Below, piece after piece: positions 1 through 5,498 of a DNA stretch of 12,261 nucleotides. Both the position numbers and the translations under genes were made by a program. The DNA is from Actinomycetota bacterium (lineage in GTDB: Bacteria; Actinomycetota; Thermoleophilia; UBA2241), in assembly GCA_003164655.1 (NCBI GenBank), contig PLTW01000035.1:59443-71703 (forward strand). Reading direction: 5' to 3'. Every line of letters begins with the position of its first letter. Position 1 is the first letter of the stretch. Under the pieces are notes generated by a model. It saw only the letters and a program-made list of their open reading frames with translations. It did not search any database and was not told where the DNA came from.

Positions 1-734
1 ACGTGAACGTCGGCGGCGCCGAAGCGGTGCTCGAGGCGGCGCTGCGCACCGGCGTGTCGCGCATCGTCTTCTCGTCGACGGCGGCCGTCTACGGTGCGCC
101 CGAGCGCGTCCCCATCGACGAAGACGCCGTCCTGGCGCCGGCCAATCCGTACGGCGAGACCAAGCTCGCCGCCGAGCGGCTGCTGAGCGAGGCGGCCGCC
201 GCCAGCGGCGGCCGCCTCGCCACCGTCGCGCTGCGCTACTTCAACGCCGCCGGCGCCGACGGCCCGCGCGGCGAGGACCACTTTCCCGAAAGCCACCTGG
301 TGCCGCTGGCGCTCGCCGCGACGCGCGACGGCACGCCCCAGAAGATCTTCGGCAACGACTACCCCACGCCCGACGGCACCTGCGTGCGCGACTACGTTCA
401 CGTGAGCGATCTGGCGGCGGCCCATGTAGCCGCGCTCGAACGGCTGCCGCAGGCGGCCGGGGCCTACAACCTCGGCACCGGCAGCGGCAGCTCCGTGCTC
501 GAGGTGATGCGGGCGGTTGCGGTCGCCACCGCCCGCATCACACCCGTCGAGCACGCCCCGCGCCGGCCCGGCGACCCACCGGCGCTGGTGGCCTCCAACG
601 ACCGCGCCCGGCGCGTGCTGGGGTGGCGGCCGCAACGGCAGCTCGACGGCATAGTCGCCGACGCCTGGGCGTGGATGAGCGATCATCCCCGTGGCTACGA
701 CGACCGGGGCGACACGCCCAGCGCAGCGCGGTAG
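1..734 (+). CDS. galE: UDP-glucose 4-epimerase, 5'-truncated by the window edge
   Basis: This is the last 243 or so residues of an extended short-chain dehydrogenase that matches GalE, the NAD-dependent enzyme interconverting UDP-glucose and UDP-galactose in the Leloir pathway and in nucleotide-sugar supply. Full-length family members have about 330 residues, so roughly the first 90, including the glycine-rich NAD-binding loop, lie outside the window. The first complete codon is at position 3; the GTG there is an internal Val, not a start. Visible signatures are the FSSTAAVYG segment with the active-site Ser/Thr, the catalytic YxxxK as PYGETK (Tyr codon 150-152), the YFNAAGAD substrate loop, and the GTCVRDYVHVSDLA segment typical of GalE. 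The gene ends with TAG and is convergent with the Rrf2 gene, 31 nt away. A related sugar epimerase of the same family cannot be fully excluded, but the DGTCVRDYVHV block favours GalE. Confidence 0.87.
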   Translation, partial: VNVGGAEAVLEAALRTGVSRIVFSSTAAVYGAPERVPIDEDAVLAPANPYGETKLAAERLLSEAAAASGGRLATVALRYFNAAGADGPRGEDHFPESHLVPLALAATRDGTPQKIFGNDYPTPDGTCVRDYVHVSDLAAAHVAALERLPQAAGAYNLGTGSGSSVLEVMRAVAVATARITPVEHAPRRPGDPPALVASNDRARRVLGWRPQRQLDGIVADAWAWMSDHPRGYDDRGDTPSAAR

Positions 735-765
735 CGGCAGCGCCGGCGACTCGTTGACGGAGGCG

Positions 766-1191
766 TCAGGCGGGCGAGGGTGCGGGCGCGGGCGCAAGCT
801 GGGCCAGCGTGACCTCGCCGAGCACGTCCATCATGCGCTGCTGGGCGAGCACCCAGACCTCGTGCATGCGGCAGTCGGCGCTGCGCCGGCAGTCTTCGGG
901 CCAGAGCACGCAGCCGTTCAGGGCGATCGGCCCGTCGACCGCCTCAACGACGTCGCGCACCGTGATCTCGGCCGGCGGACGCGCGAGCGAGAACCCACCG
1001 TGCGCGCCCCGCTGCGAGGCCACGAGGCCGGCGTGCACCAGACTCTGGAAGATCTTGGCGAGGAAGCTTTCGGGGATGTCCTGCTCGGCGCCGACGTCGC
1101 GCAGCGAGGAGATCTCGCCCACGGGCCGGTACGCCAGATAGGTCATGGCGCGAATCGCGTACTCGCCGCCGCGTGTCAGTTGCAGTCCCAC
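766..1191 (-). CDS. Rrf2-family transcriptional regulator with a three-cysteine cluster site
   Basis: This is a small cytoplasmic winged-helix regulator of about 141 residues, the normal Rrf2 size. The N-terminus (QLTRGGEYAIRAMTYLA) is the Rrf2 signature, followed by a helix-turn-helix around residues 28-60 (ISSLRDVGAEQDIPESFLAKIFQSL) and a wing with RGAHGGFSLARP. Three cysteines at about 94, 101 and 107 are spaced C-X6-C-X5-C, the place where IscR, NsrR and RsrR hold an Fe-S cluster; the family is known to sense Fe-S status, NO or redox. A proline/alanine-rich tail ends the protein. I chose GTG at 1191 because it gives the usual short N-terminus and has a weak GGTGATC 5 nt upstream; an in-frame TTG at 1209 would add six residues. 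No isc/suf or nitrosative-stress gene lies nearby, so the target is unknown. The sequence upstream suggests autoregulation. Confidence 0.9.
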   Translation of the reverse strand: MGLQLTRGGEYAIRAMTYLAYRPVGEISSLRDVGAEQDIPESFLAKIFQSLVHAGLVASQRGAHGGFSLARPPAEITVRDVVEAVDGPIALNGCVLWPEDCRRSADCRMHEVWVLAQQRMMDVLGEVTLAQLAPAPAPSPA

Positions 1192-1231
1192 TCGAAGATC
1201 ACCACGCAAGGGTAGCAGCAGGATAGTTTTT

Positions 1232-1259
1232 GTCCGTGTTGTCAGTACTCTAGACGGAC
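1232..1259. promoter_or_regulatory. Inverted repeat over the -10 and start region: candidate Rrf2 operator
   Basis: GTCCGT at 1232-1237 and ACGGAC at 1254-1259 form perfect 6-bp arms separated by 16 bp. The arms flank the -10 hexamer and the likely transcription start, where a dimeric repressor would block RNA polymerase. A small palindrome AGTACT (1244-1249) sits almost at the centre. Rrf2 proteins commonly repress their own promoters through dyads of about this size, so autoregulation is a reasonable inference; the arms do not match a particular published consensus that I can name. Confidence 0.4.
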
Positions 1260-1276
1260 CGCAGCGCGCTCGTCAA
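1247..1276 (-). promoter_or_regulatory. Probable sigma-70-type promoter of the Rrf2 gene
   Basis: On the minus strand a -35 element TTGACG (1276-1271) is followed after 18 nt by a -10 element TAGAGT (1252-1247). Transcription would start near 1240, leaving a leader of about 50 nt before the GTG at 1191. Both hexamers are close to consensus for a GC-rich genome, and the position relative to the gene is right. Assignment is by eye only. Confidence 0.5.
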
Positions 1277-1313
1277 GCCGGCGCCGGCCGCGGTCAAGCG
1301 AGCCTGAGTGTTT

Positions 1314-1340
1314 GTTAAGCAAGCGTTAAGGACTGTTACA
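1314..1340 (+). promoter_or_regulatory. Three direct repeats at helical-turn spacing, PHO-box-like
   Basis: GTTAAG occurs at 1314-1319 and again at 1325-1330, exactly 11 nt apart, followed by GTTACA at 1335-1340, 10 nt further on. AT-rich hexamers repeated once per helical turn are the binding pattern of PhoB/PhoP-type response regulators, for example the 11-nt repeats of Streptomyces PHO boxes. The block lies between the divergent Rrf2 and TPR genes, about 100 nt before the TPR start. I see no clear -35/-10 pair next to it; a CATAAT at 1379-1384 could be a -10 but lacks a -35. Function is inference. Confidence 0.33.
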
Positions 1341-1427
1341 GGCGGTCCGCCAGCCGCAGACGGCTCCAGGACAGGTCGCATAATGGGTCCACGGCATCGA
1401 AGCATGGGCCCGGCCGGCCGTTCCACG

Positions 1428-1434
1428 AAAGGAA
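1428..1434 (+). promoter_or_regulatory. Ribosome binding site fixing the TPR gene start
   Basis: AAAGGAA is followed by 8 nt and then the TTG at 1443. This favours TTG 1443 over an in-frame GTG at 1308, which has no such site and would put 45 poorly conserved-looking residues before the membrane anchor. Confidence 0.55.
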
Positions 1435-1442
1435 CCCTCGCG

Positions 1443-2069
1443 TTGCGCAAACAGTACGCCATCGCCGGCATCGTCGTGGCGATCCTCGTCGCCGCGCTCA
1501 TCGTCGTTGCCGGCTCGCGGTCGTCCGGCGACGACGCGCGCTCCGCCGTCCGGCAGGCGAGCACCGCCGCCCTTCCCGGCGCTCTCTCGTCGTCCGGCTC
1601 CAGCACCGCCGCGCCCACCGACTACGCCGCGATGGTCAAGCTCCTCTCCGCCCGCTTCGCCAGAGACCCCTCCAACGCCAAGACTGCCATGGCGCTGGCC
1701 GACGCCTACCTCATGACCGATCAACCGGCCAAGGCGCAGCTCCTGTACACGAGGGTGCTGGCCAGCGAACCCGGCAACGAGACCGCCAAGGTACAGCTCG
1801 CCATGGCGCTCCACGCCGGCGGCCGCGACGTCCAGGCCCTCGCCCTGTTGAACGGCGTCCTTGCCACCGACCCGCACAGCCAGCTTGGCCACTACAATCT
1901 GGCGATCCTCTATTTCTCCCAGCAGAAGTCCGATTCGGCGCGCGACGAATGGCAGAAGGCGGCAGCGATCGACCCGGCGTCGTCGATCGGCAAGTCGGCC
2001 CAGAACTTCGTCGATCTCATGGAGGACAGCAGCGGCGGCCCGCACCCGAGCGCGACCAGGGGCGGCTGA
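1443..2069 (+). CDS. Membrane-anchored tetratricopeptide-repeat protein
   Basis: The protein has about 208 residues from the TTG start. It begins with a short basic segment (RKQ) and one hydrophobic helix at residues 7-24, so it is probably an N-in single-pass anchor or uncleaved signal. A Ser/Ala-rich linker (25-60) leads to three or four TPR units between about 61 and 185, with typical Ala/Gly, Tyr and Pro positions (DPSNAKTAMALADAYL, EPGNETAKVQLAMAL, DPHSQLGHYNLAILYF, IDPAS). The tail is Gly/Ser/Pro-rich. TPRs bind partner proteins; similar anchored TPR proteins include CcmI/CycH-type cytochrome c assembly factors, but no cytochrome c genes are nearby, so I do not assign a specific role. 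The gene is divergent from the Rrf2 gene and convergent with the nicotinamidase gene, whose stop lies 14 nt away. Confidence 0.8.
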   Translation: MRKQYAIAGIVVAILVAALIVVAGSRSSGDDARSAVRQASTAALPGALSSSGSSTAAPTDYAAMVKLLSARFARDPSNAKTAMALADAYLMTDQPAKAQLLYTRVLASEPGNETAKVQLAMALHAGGRDVQALALLNGVLATDPHSQLGHYNLAILYFSQQKSDSARDEWQKAAAIDPASSIGKSAQNFVDLMEDSSGGPHPSATRGG

Positions 2070-2083
2070 TCGGACGGCGCCCG

Positions 2084-2614
2084 CTAGGCGATCGTCGCCC
2101 CCAGCACGTCGCGCATGTGAGCGAGTGCGAAGCGGTTGACCTCATCGGCGTCGTGACCCGGCGCGTCGTAGGTCTCCACGAGATCGCCAGGCACGACCAC
2201 CCGGTAGTCCCTGTTGCGCAGGTCGGCGACGGTGTGCAGCACACAGATGTCGGTGCAGACCCCGATCACTTCGACCACGTCGGGGGCGAGAGCGGCCAGC
2301 GCTCGGTCGAGATCGGTGCCGAAGAAGCCCGAGAAGCGCCGCTTGCGCACGACGGTCGCGCCGGCCGAGAGCTCGCGCAGCTCGTCGACGATCTCCTCCT
2401 CGCCCGAACCGGCCACGCAGTGCGGCGGGAACATGGCGAACTCGGGGTCGTCGGCCTCGTGAGTGTCGGCCAGGAAGATGAGCGCCGCCCCCGCGGCAAC
2501 CTCGCGCTCGAGGTGAGCACGGATGGCGGGCACCACGGCTCCGAGGCGCGCGCTGGCGAGGTTACCCGTCCGGCAGAAGCCGTTCAGGACGTCGACGACG
2601 ATGATCGCTTTCAC
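2084..2614 (-). CDS. pncA: Nicotinamidase (isochorismatase-like cysteine hydrolase)
   Basis: The product (176 residues) is an isochorismatase-fold hydrolase that most resembles nicotinamidase, which converts nicotinamide to nicotinate and ammonia in the Preiss-Handler NAD salvage route. The catalytic triad is visible: Asp8 in VVDVLNGF, Lys91 in VRKRRFSGFF, and Cys124 in GVCTDICVLHT. Metal ligands also fit: Asp50 and His52 in ADTHEADD and His65 in MFPPHCVAG. Size is close to the short bacterial PncA type. The start is a GTG at 2614, the only start next to the conserved MKAIIVVDVLNGF; no strong ribosome binding site precedes it. It is the last gene of a minus-strand run, 74 nt after the nicotinate phosphoribosyltransferase gene, which supplies the next pathway step and strongly supports this call over other isochorismatase-like hydrolases. 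Confidence 0.88.
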   Translation of the reverse strand: MKAIIVVDVLNGFCRTGNLASARLGAVVPAIRAHLEREVAAGAALIFLADTHEADDPEFAMFPPHCVAGSGEEEIVDELRELSAGATVVRKRRFSGFFGTDLDRALAALAPDVVEVIGVCTDICVLHTVADLRNRDYRVVVPGDLVETYDAPGHDADEVNRFALAHMRDVLGATIA

Positions 2615-2688
2615 GTGACGATGCCTGGCACGCCAGCCTGCTCCCCGGTCGGTCGGATCGCTCGCCGGGAGTGTTCCCCGGCGCCGGC

Positions 2689-3789
2689 CTACTCCACCAG
2701 CTCGAGCCGCGGGTTGGGCCGCTCGGCGCGTCCTTGCTTGGCGCACGGCCGGCCGTCGACCCGCACGACGTCGGCCGTAAAGTCGACCGTGCCGCGCAAC
2801 AGGCTCGACCCGACTCCGTAGGCGTCGGCGGGCACCCCGGCGCGCTCGAACTCGCGGATGCGCGGCGCGTCGAAGCCGCCGCTCACCACGATGCGCACGT
2901 GCTCGAAGCCCTCGGCGTCGAGGGCGCGCCGCACGTTGCGCACCAGCTCGGGGTTGACCCCGGTCGGACGATACTGGCCCATGCTCTCCCACAGCGAGCG
3001 GTCGACCATGGTCTCGGACGTATCGAGGCGCACGCCCCAGAGGCGCTCGCCGAGGGCGCGGGCGCAGGCCAGTGAGGTCGCCACGCAGTCGTTGTCGAAG
3101 TCGACCAGGGCGACCACGTTGATGTCGGCGTGCACGACGTCGGCAAACGCCAGCGAGGCGGCCACCGTGTCGCCGCCGTAGGCGGCGATCAGGCCGTGCG
3201 GCACCGTGCCGCCGCCCTTGCCGCCCCACCATGAGGCCTGCTCGTCGGTCGAGACGCCGATGGCGCCGGCGATGTGCGCCGCCCAGCCGTCGCCGGCCTG
3301 GACCCGGTAGTGATCGAAACGCGCCGGAAAGAAGAGGATCGGCTTGTCGCCGGCCGCCTCGACGACGCGTCGCACGTTCGTCGAGATCAGCGTGCGCCGT
3401 GTCAGGACGCCGAGATACACCGTCTCCAGGTGGGCGAACAGCGAATAGTCGCCCTCGATCGTCATGACGGTCTCCCACGGCGCGATGTCGTCGCCGTCGT
3501 AGAGCGCCCGGACCTCGAGCTCGTGCCAGCCGTCGACCCACGTGCGCCGGCCGCCGCTCGCGAGGTGGCGCCCCGAGCACTGCCGCAGGGCGGCGATGGC
3601 TTCGTCCATGCCGCCCAGCACGGCCGTCTCGTGCTTCTGAAAGACCTGCATGAGCACGTGCGGGTGCTCGTCGCGGGTCTCCAGGACGCGCTTGGAGAAG
3701 TTGAAGTAGGCATCGGTGTAGTAGCCCTCGCGCATGCGCTCGACCGGCAGCGCGAAGACGTCGGGCTCGAGGCGGCGGCGCTCACTCAT
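2689..3789 (-). CDS. pncB: Nicotinate phosphoribosyltransferase
   Basis: The product (366 residues) makes nicotinate mononucleotide from nicotinate and PRPP, normally driven by ATP. The sequence matches the shorter NAPRTase type found in archaea and some bacteria. The substrate-strand start EGYYTDAYFNFSKRVL (residues 21-36) is followed by GDYSLFAHLETVYLG (113-127), PARFDHY with His160 as the probable phosphorylated histidine, the barrel strands ALVDFDND (227-234) and GVRLDTSE (252-259), SGGFD (303-307) and YGVGSSLL (324-331), which form the phosphate-binding barrel end. No key residue seems missing. A CAKQGR motif near the C-terminus is characteristic of the family. The ATG at 3789 starts MSERRRLEPDVFALPVERM, a plausible N-terminus, though no good ribosome binding site is seen. 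It lies between the CbiA-like gene and nicotinamidase in a same-strand run, with gaps of 106 and 74 nt. Confidence 0.93.
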   Translation of the reverse strand: MSERRRLEPDVFALPVERMREGYYTDAYFNFSKRVLETRDEHPHVLMQVFQKHETAVLGGMDEAIAALRQCSGRHLASGGRRTWVDGWHELEVRALYDGDDIAPWETVMTIEGDYSLFAHLETVYLGVLTRRTLISTNVRRVVEAAGDKPILFFPARFDHYRVQAGDGWAAHIAGAIGVSTDEQASWWGGKGGGTVPHGLIAAYGGDTVAASLAFADVVHADINVVALVDFDNDCVATSLACARALGERLWGVRLDTSETMVDRSLWESMGQYRPTGVNPELVRNVRRALDAEGFEHVRIVVSGGFDAPRIREFERAGVPADAYGVGSSLLRGTVDFTADVVRVDGRPCAKQGRAERPNPRLELVE

Positions 3790-3855
3790 GGGCGGAAGTG
3801 TACCACCAGGCCGGCCGGCGACCACGCGCCGCGCACGGGGCCGGGCCGGCCGTGA

Positions 3856-3883
3856 ACGTCGTCGACTGGGCGCGTCGTGACGT
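3856..3883 (-). other. Imperfect hairpin in the intercistronic gap of the NAD-salvage run
   Basis: ACGTC (3856-3860) and CGAC (3863-3866) pair with GTCG (3874-3877) and GACGT (3879-3883), giving a 9-bp stem interrupted by small bulges and a 7-nt loop. It starts 12 nt downstream of the CbiA-like stop codon on the minus strand. No T-run follows, so it is not a classical terminator; it could stabilise or partly attenuate the transcript between the two genes. In so GC-rich a gap, chance pairing is possible. Confidence 0.28.
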
Positions 3884-3895
3884 GGCCGCGGCCCT

Positions 3896-5272
3896 TCAGG
3901 CGCCGCGCGCGGAGTGCATGGCGGCGATGAACCGTCCGGCCATGCCCGGCGACGCGGCGAAGCTGGCAAACAGGGTGGTCGCCAGGCAGCGGCCGACGAC
4001 GAAGCCCTCGGTGCGGCTGGTGCCGTCGGGCATGGCGATCTGGTAGGCGAACACATCCTGCTCGAGGACCAGGAACTCGAGGTCGAACAGCTCGTAGAGC
4101 GTGACCTGGCCGGCGTCGTAGGGATTGGCCCTCGTGGCTTGCCCACGCACGTAGCGCGGCCGGTCGTACCATTCGAGGAGCTCGGCCTCGGCCGCCACCA
4201 GGCCGAGCAGATCGTGGCTGCGGCCGCGGCTGTCGGCCAGACGCTGCAACATGAGGAGGGCGCCGCCGCCCAGGGCCAGCACGGGCAGACCCCTGGCGGC
4301 AGCGGCGCGCAGATCCTGGCGCAGCAGGGCGTTGTCGGAGAACGCGTCGATGCTCTGCTCGTCGAGCGTGCCCGTGAAGAGCAGGCCGTCGCAGGGCTCG
4401 GGCAGCTCACGGTCGCGGGCGATGTTGAGGGGCACGAGGTTGACGCCCATCGCCTGCAGCACATCGACGTTCTCGAGCATGACCGGTTGCAGCGGCGGCC
4501 CCCAGGCCACCGCCACCACAAGGTCGGTCGCCGAGGTCTCGGGCAGCAGCAGGTGGCGCGGCGCCGACGGCAGAAAGCCGCGCCGCGCCGCTACGGCGGC
4601 GATCTCGTCGAGCCGCAGGTACGTGGCGGCCTCGCGACAGAGCTGCACCAGCGTGGTCTCGGGCGCTCTGGCGCCGAGCGTGCGCACGGAGCCGCTGCCC
4701 GCGGTGTACTGGCGCAGGAACTGCTCGGTGAGCTGCGGTGGGATGTGGCCGAGCACGGGCAGGCCCACGTCGCGCCGCAGCGCCTCCTGCAGTTCGAGAC
4801 CGGCAGGCGAATCGTCGCCCCCAACGAGCACCACGCCGCCGATCTCGAGCTGGCTGGCCAGGGCCCGCGTGCCGTAGACGGCGGCCGCCGCGCTGGCCCC
4901 TCTGCCGCGCGCATCGAGCGCCAGGACGATCGGAGCGTCCAGGCGTCGTGCCAGGTCGGCCGCCCGCGAGCCGTTCACGCCCTCCCAGCGATCGAGCAGC
5001 GGACGTACGCCGACGACCAGCGCGAGATCCATGTGCTCGCTCCACTGGTCGAACAGCTCGTCGGCCACCGGGGCGGGGTGAAGAACGGGATCCAGAGCCC
5101 GCGGCGCGCGGGCGGCGACGTCGTAGACGAGGCGCCAGAGGGGCAGGTCGAAGCCCAGCAGGATGGCGCGCGTGGCGCGCTGCTCGCCGAATCCGGCGAG
5201 CAGCGCGCCGGCCACGAGATCGAGTGCGGGGCCGGGTTCGACACCGGCGAGGATGAGGCGCGGCACAGACAC
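3896..5272 (-). CDS. CbiA/CobB-like protein with degenerate ATP and glutaminase sites
   Basis: The product (458 residues) has the length and two-domain order of cobyrinate a,c-diamide synthase, which amidates a corrinoid or sirohydrochlorin using glutamine and ATP. The N-terminal half follows the P-loop amidoligase pattern: LILAGVEPGP, LALVVGVRPLLD, GSRAADLARRLDAPIVLALDARG, and LPVLGHIPPQL. The C-terminal half follows the GATase-3 pattern: PLQPVMLENVDVLQAMGVNLV, CDGLLFTGTL, LPVLALGGGALLML, and FVVGRCLATTLFASFAASPGMAGRFI. However, the P-loop GxxGxGKT is replaced by GVEPGPALD, the Walker-B-side EG by VG, the glutaminase Cys by Gly335 in ALGGGALL, and the C-terminal HLHF histidines by Phe435 and Ser437. 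It therefore looks like a pseudoenzyme (inference from my alignment by memory). The GTG at 5272 has GAGGGA 11 nt upstream. It heads the run that includes the NAD-salvage genes; no cobalamin genes are nearby. Confidence 0.75.
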   Translation of the reverse strand: MSVPRLILAGVEPGPALDLVAGALLAGFGEQRATRAILLGFDLPLWRLVYDVAARAPRALDPVLHPAPVADELFDQWSEHMDLALVVGVRPLLDRWEGVNGSRAADLARRLDAPIVLALDARGRGASAAAAVYGTRALASQLEIGGVVLVGGDDSPAGLELQEALRRDVGLPVLGHIPPQLTEQFLRQYTAGSGSVRTLGARAPETTLVQLCREAATYLRLDEIAAVAARRGFLPSAPRHLLLPETSATDLVVAVAWGPPLQPVMLENVDVLQAMGVNLVPLNIARDRELPEPCDGLLFTGTLDEQSIDAFSDNALLRQDLRAAAARGLPVLALGGGALLMLQRLADSRGRSHDLLGLVAAEAELLEWYDRPRYVRGQATRANPYDAGQVTLYELFDLEFLVLEQDVFAYQIAMPDGTSRTEGFVVGRCLATTLFASFAASPGMAGRFIAAMHSARGA

Positions 5273-5498
5273 GCTTGAGCAGTTCCCTCGATTCTCCCCG
5301 GCACGCCCGGCCGACGCCCGATGCTGGTGAGCGCGCGTGGGGTTTCAGAGCTTCCGCGCGCCGCGCAGCTTTCCTGCCGCGGCGCCGGCAACAACGGCCG
5401 ACCCTAATCCATCGGCCGCTGGTGTCGACATTAGAATACGCGACGGGAACGGGACTGGAGGCAGGCAAACGGGCACGGGCAGGCAACTCAGGGAGATC

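Noticed and set aside
691..1215. A plus-strand open frame of 174 codons across the Rrf2 gene.
   Set aside because: It lies opposite the Rrf2 gene and begins inside galE; the minus strand carries the family signature.
2615..3580. The nicotinamidase frame stays open upstream across the phosphoribosyltransferase gene, suggesting a longer fusion protein.
   Set aside because: The extension is Arg-rich noise in a shifted frame of pncB, and the conserved nicotinamidase N-terminus begins exactly at GTG 2614.
3809..3851. GGCCGGCC palindromes forming a long-range hairpin in the gap before pncB.
   Set aside because: The motif is self-complementary, the loop would be about 27 nt and no T-run follows; it is likely a compositional effect.
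3914..5278. A plus-strand open frame of 454 codons opposite the CbiA-like gene.
   Set aside because: It is a mirror of the minus-strand gene, with a composition typical of antisense frames and no recognisable domain.
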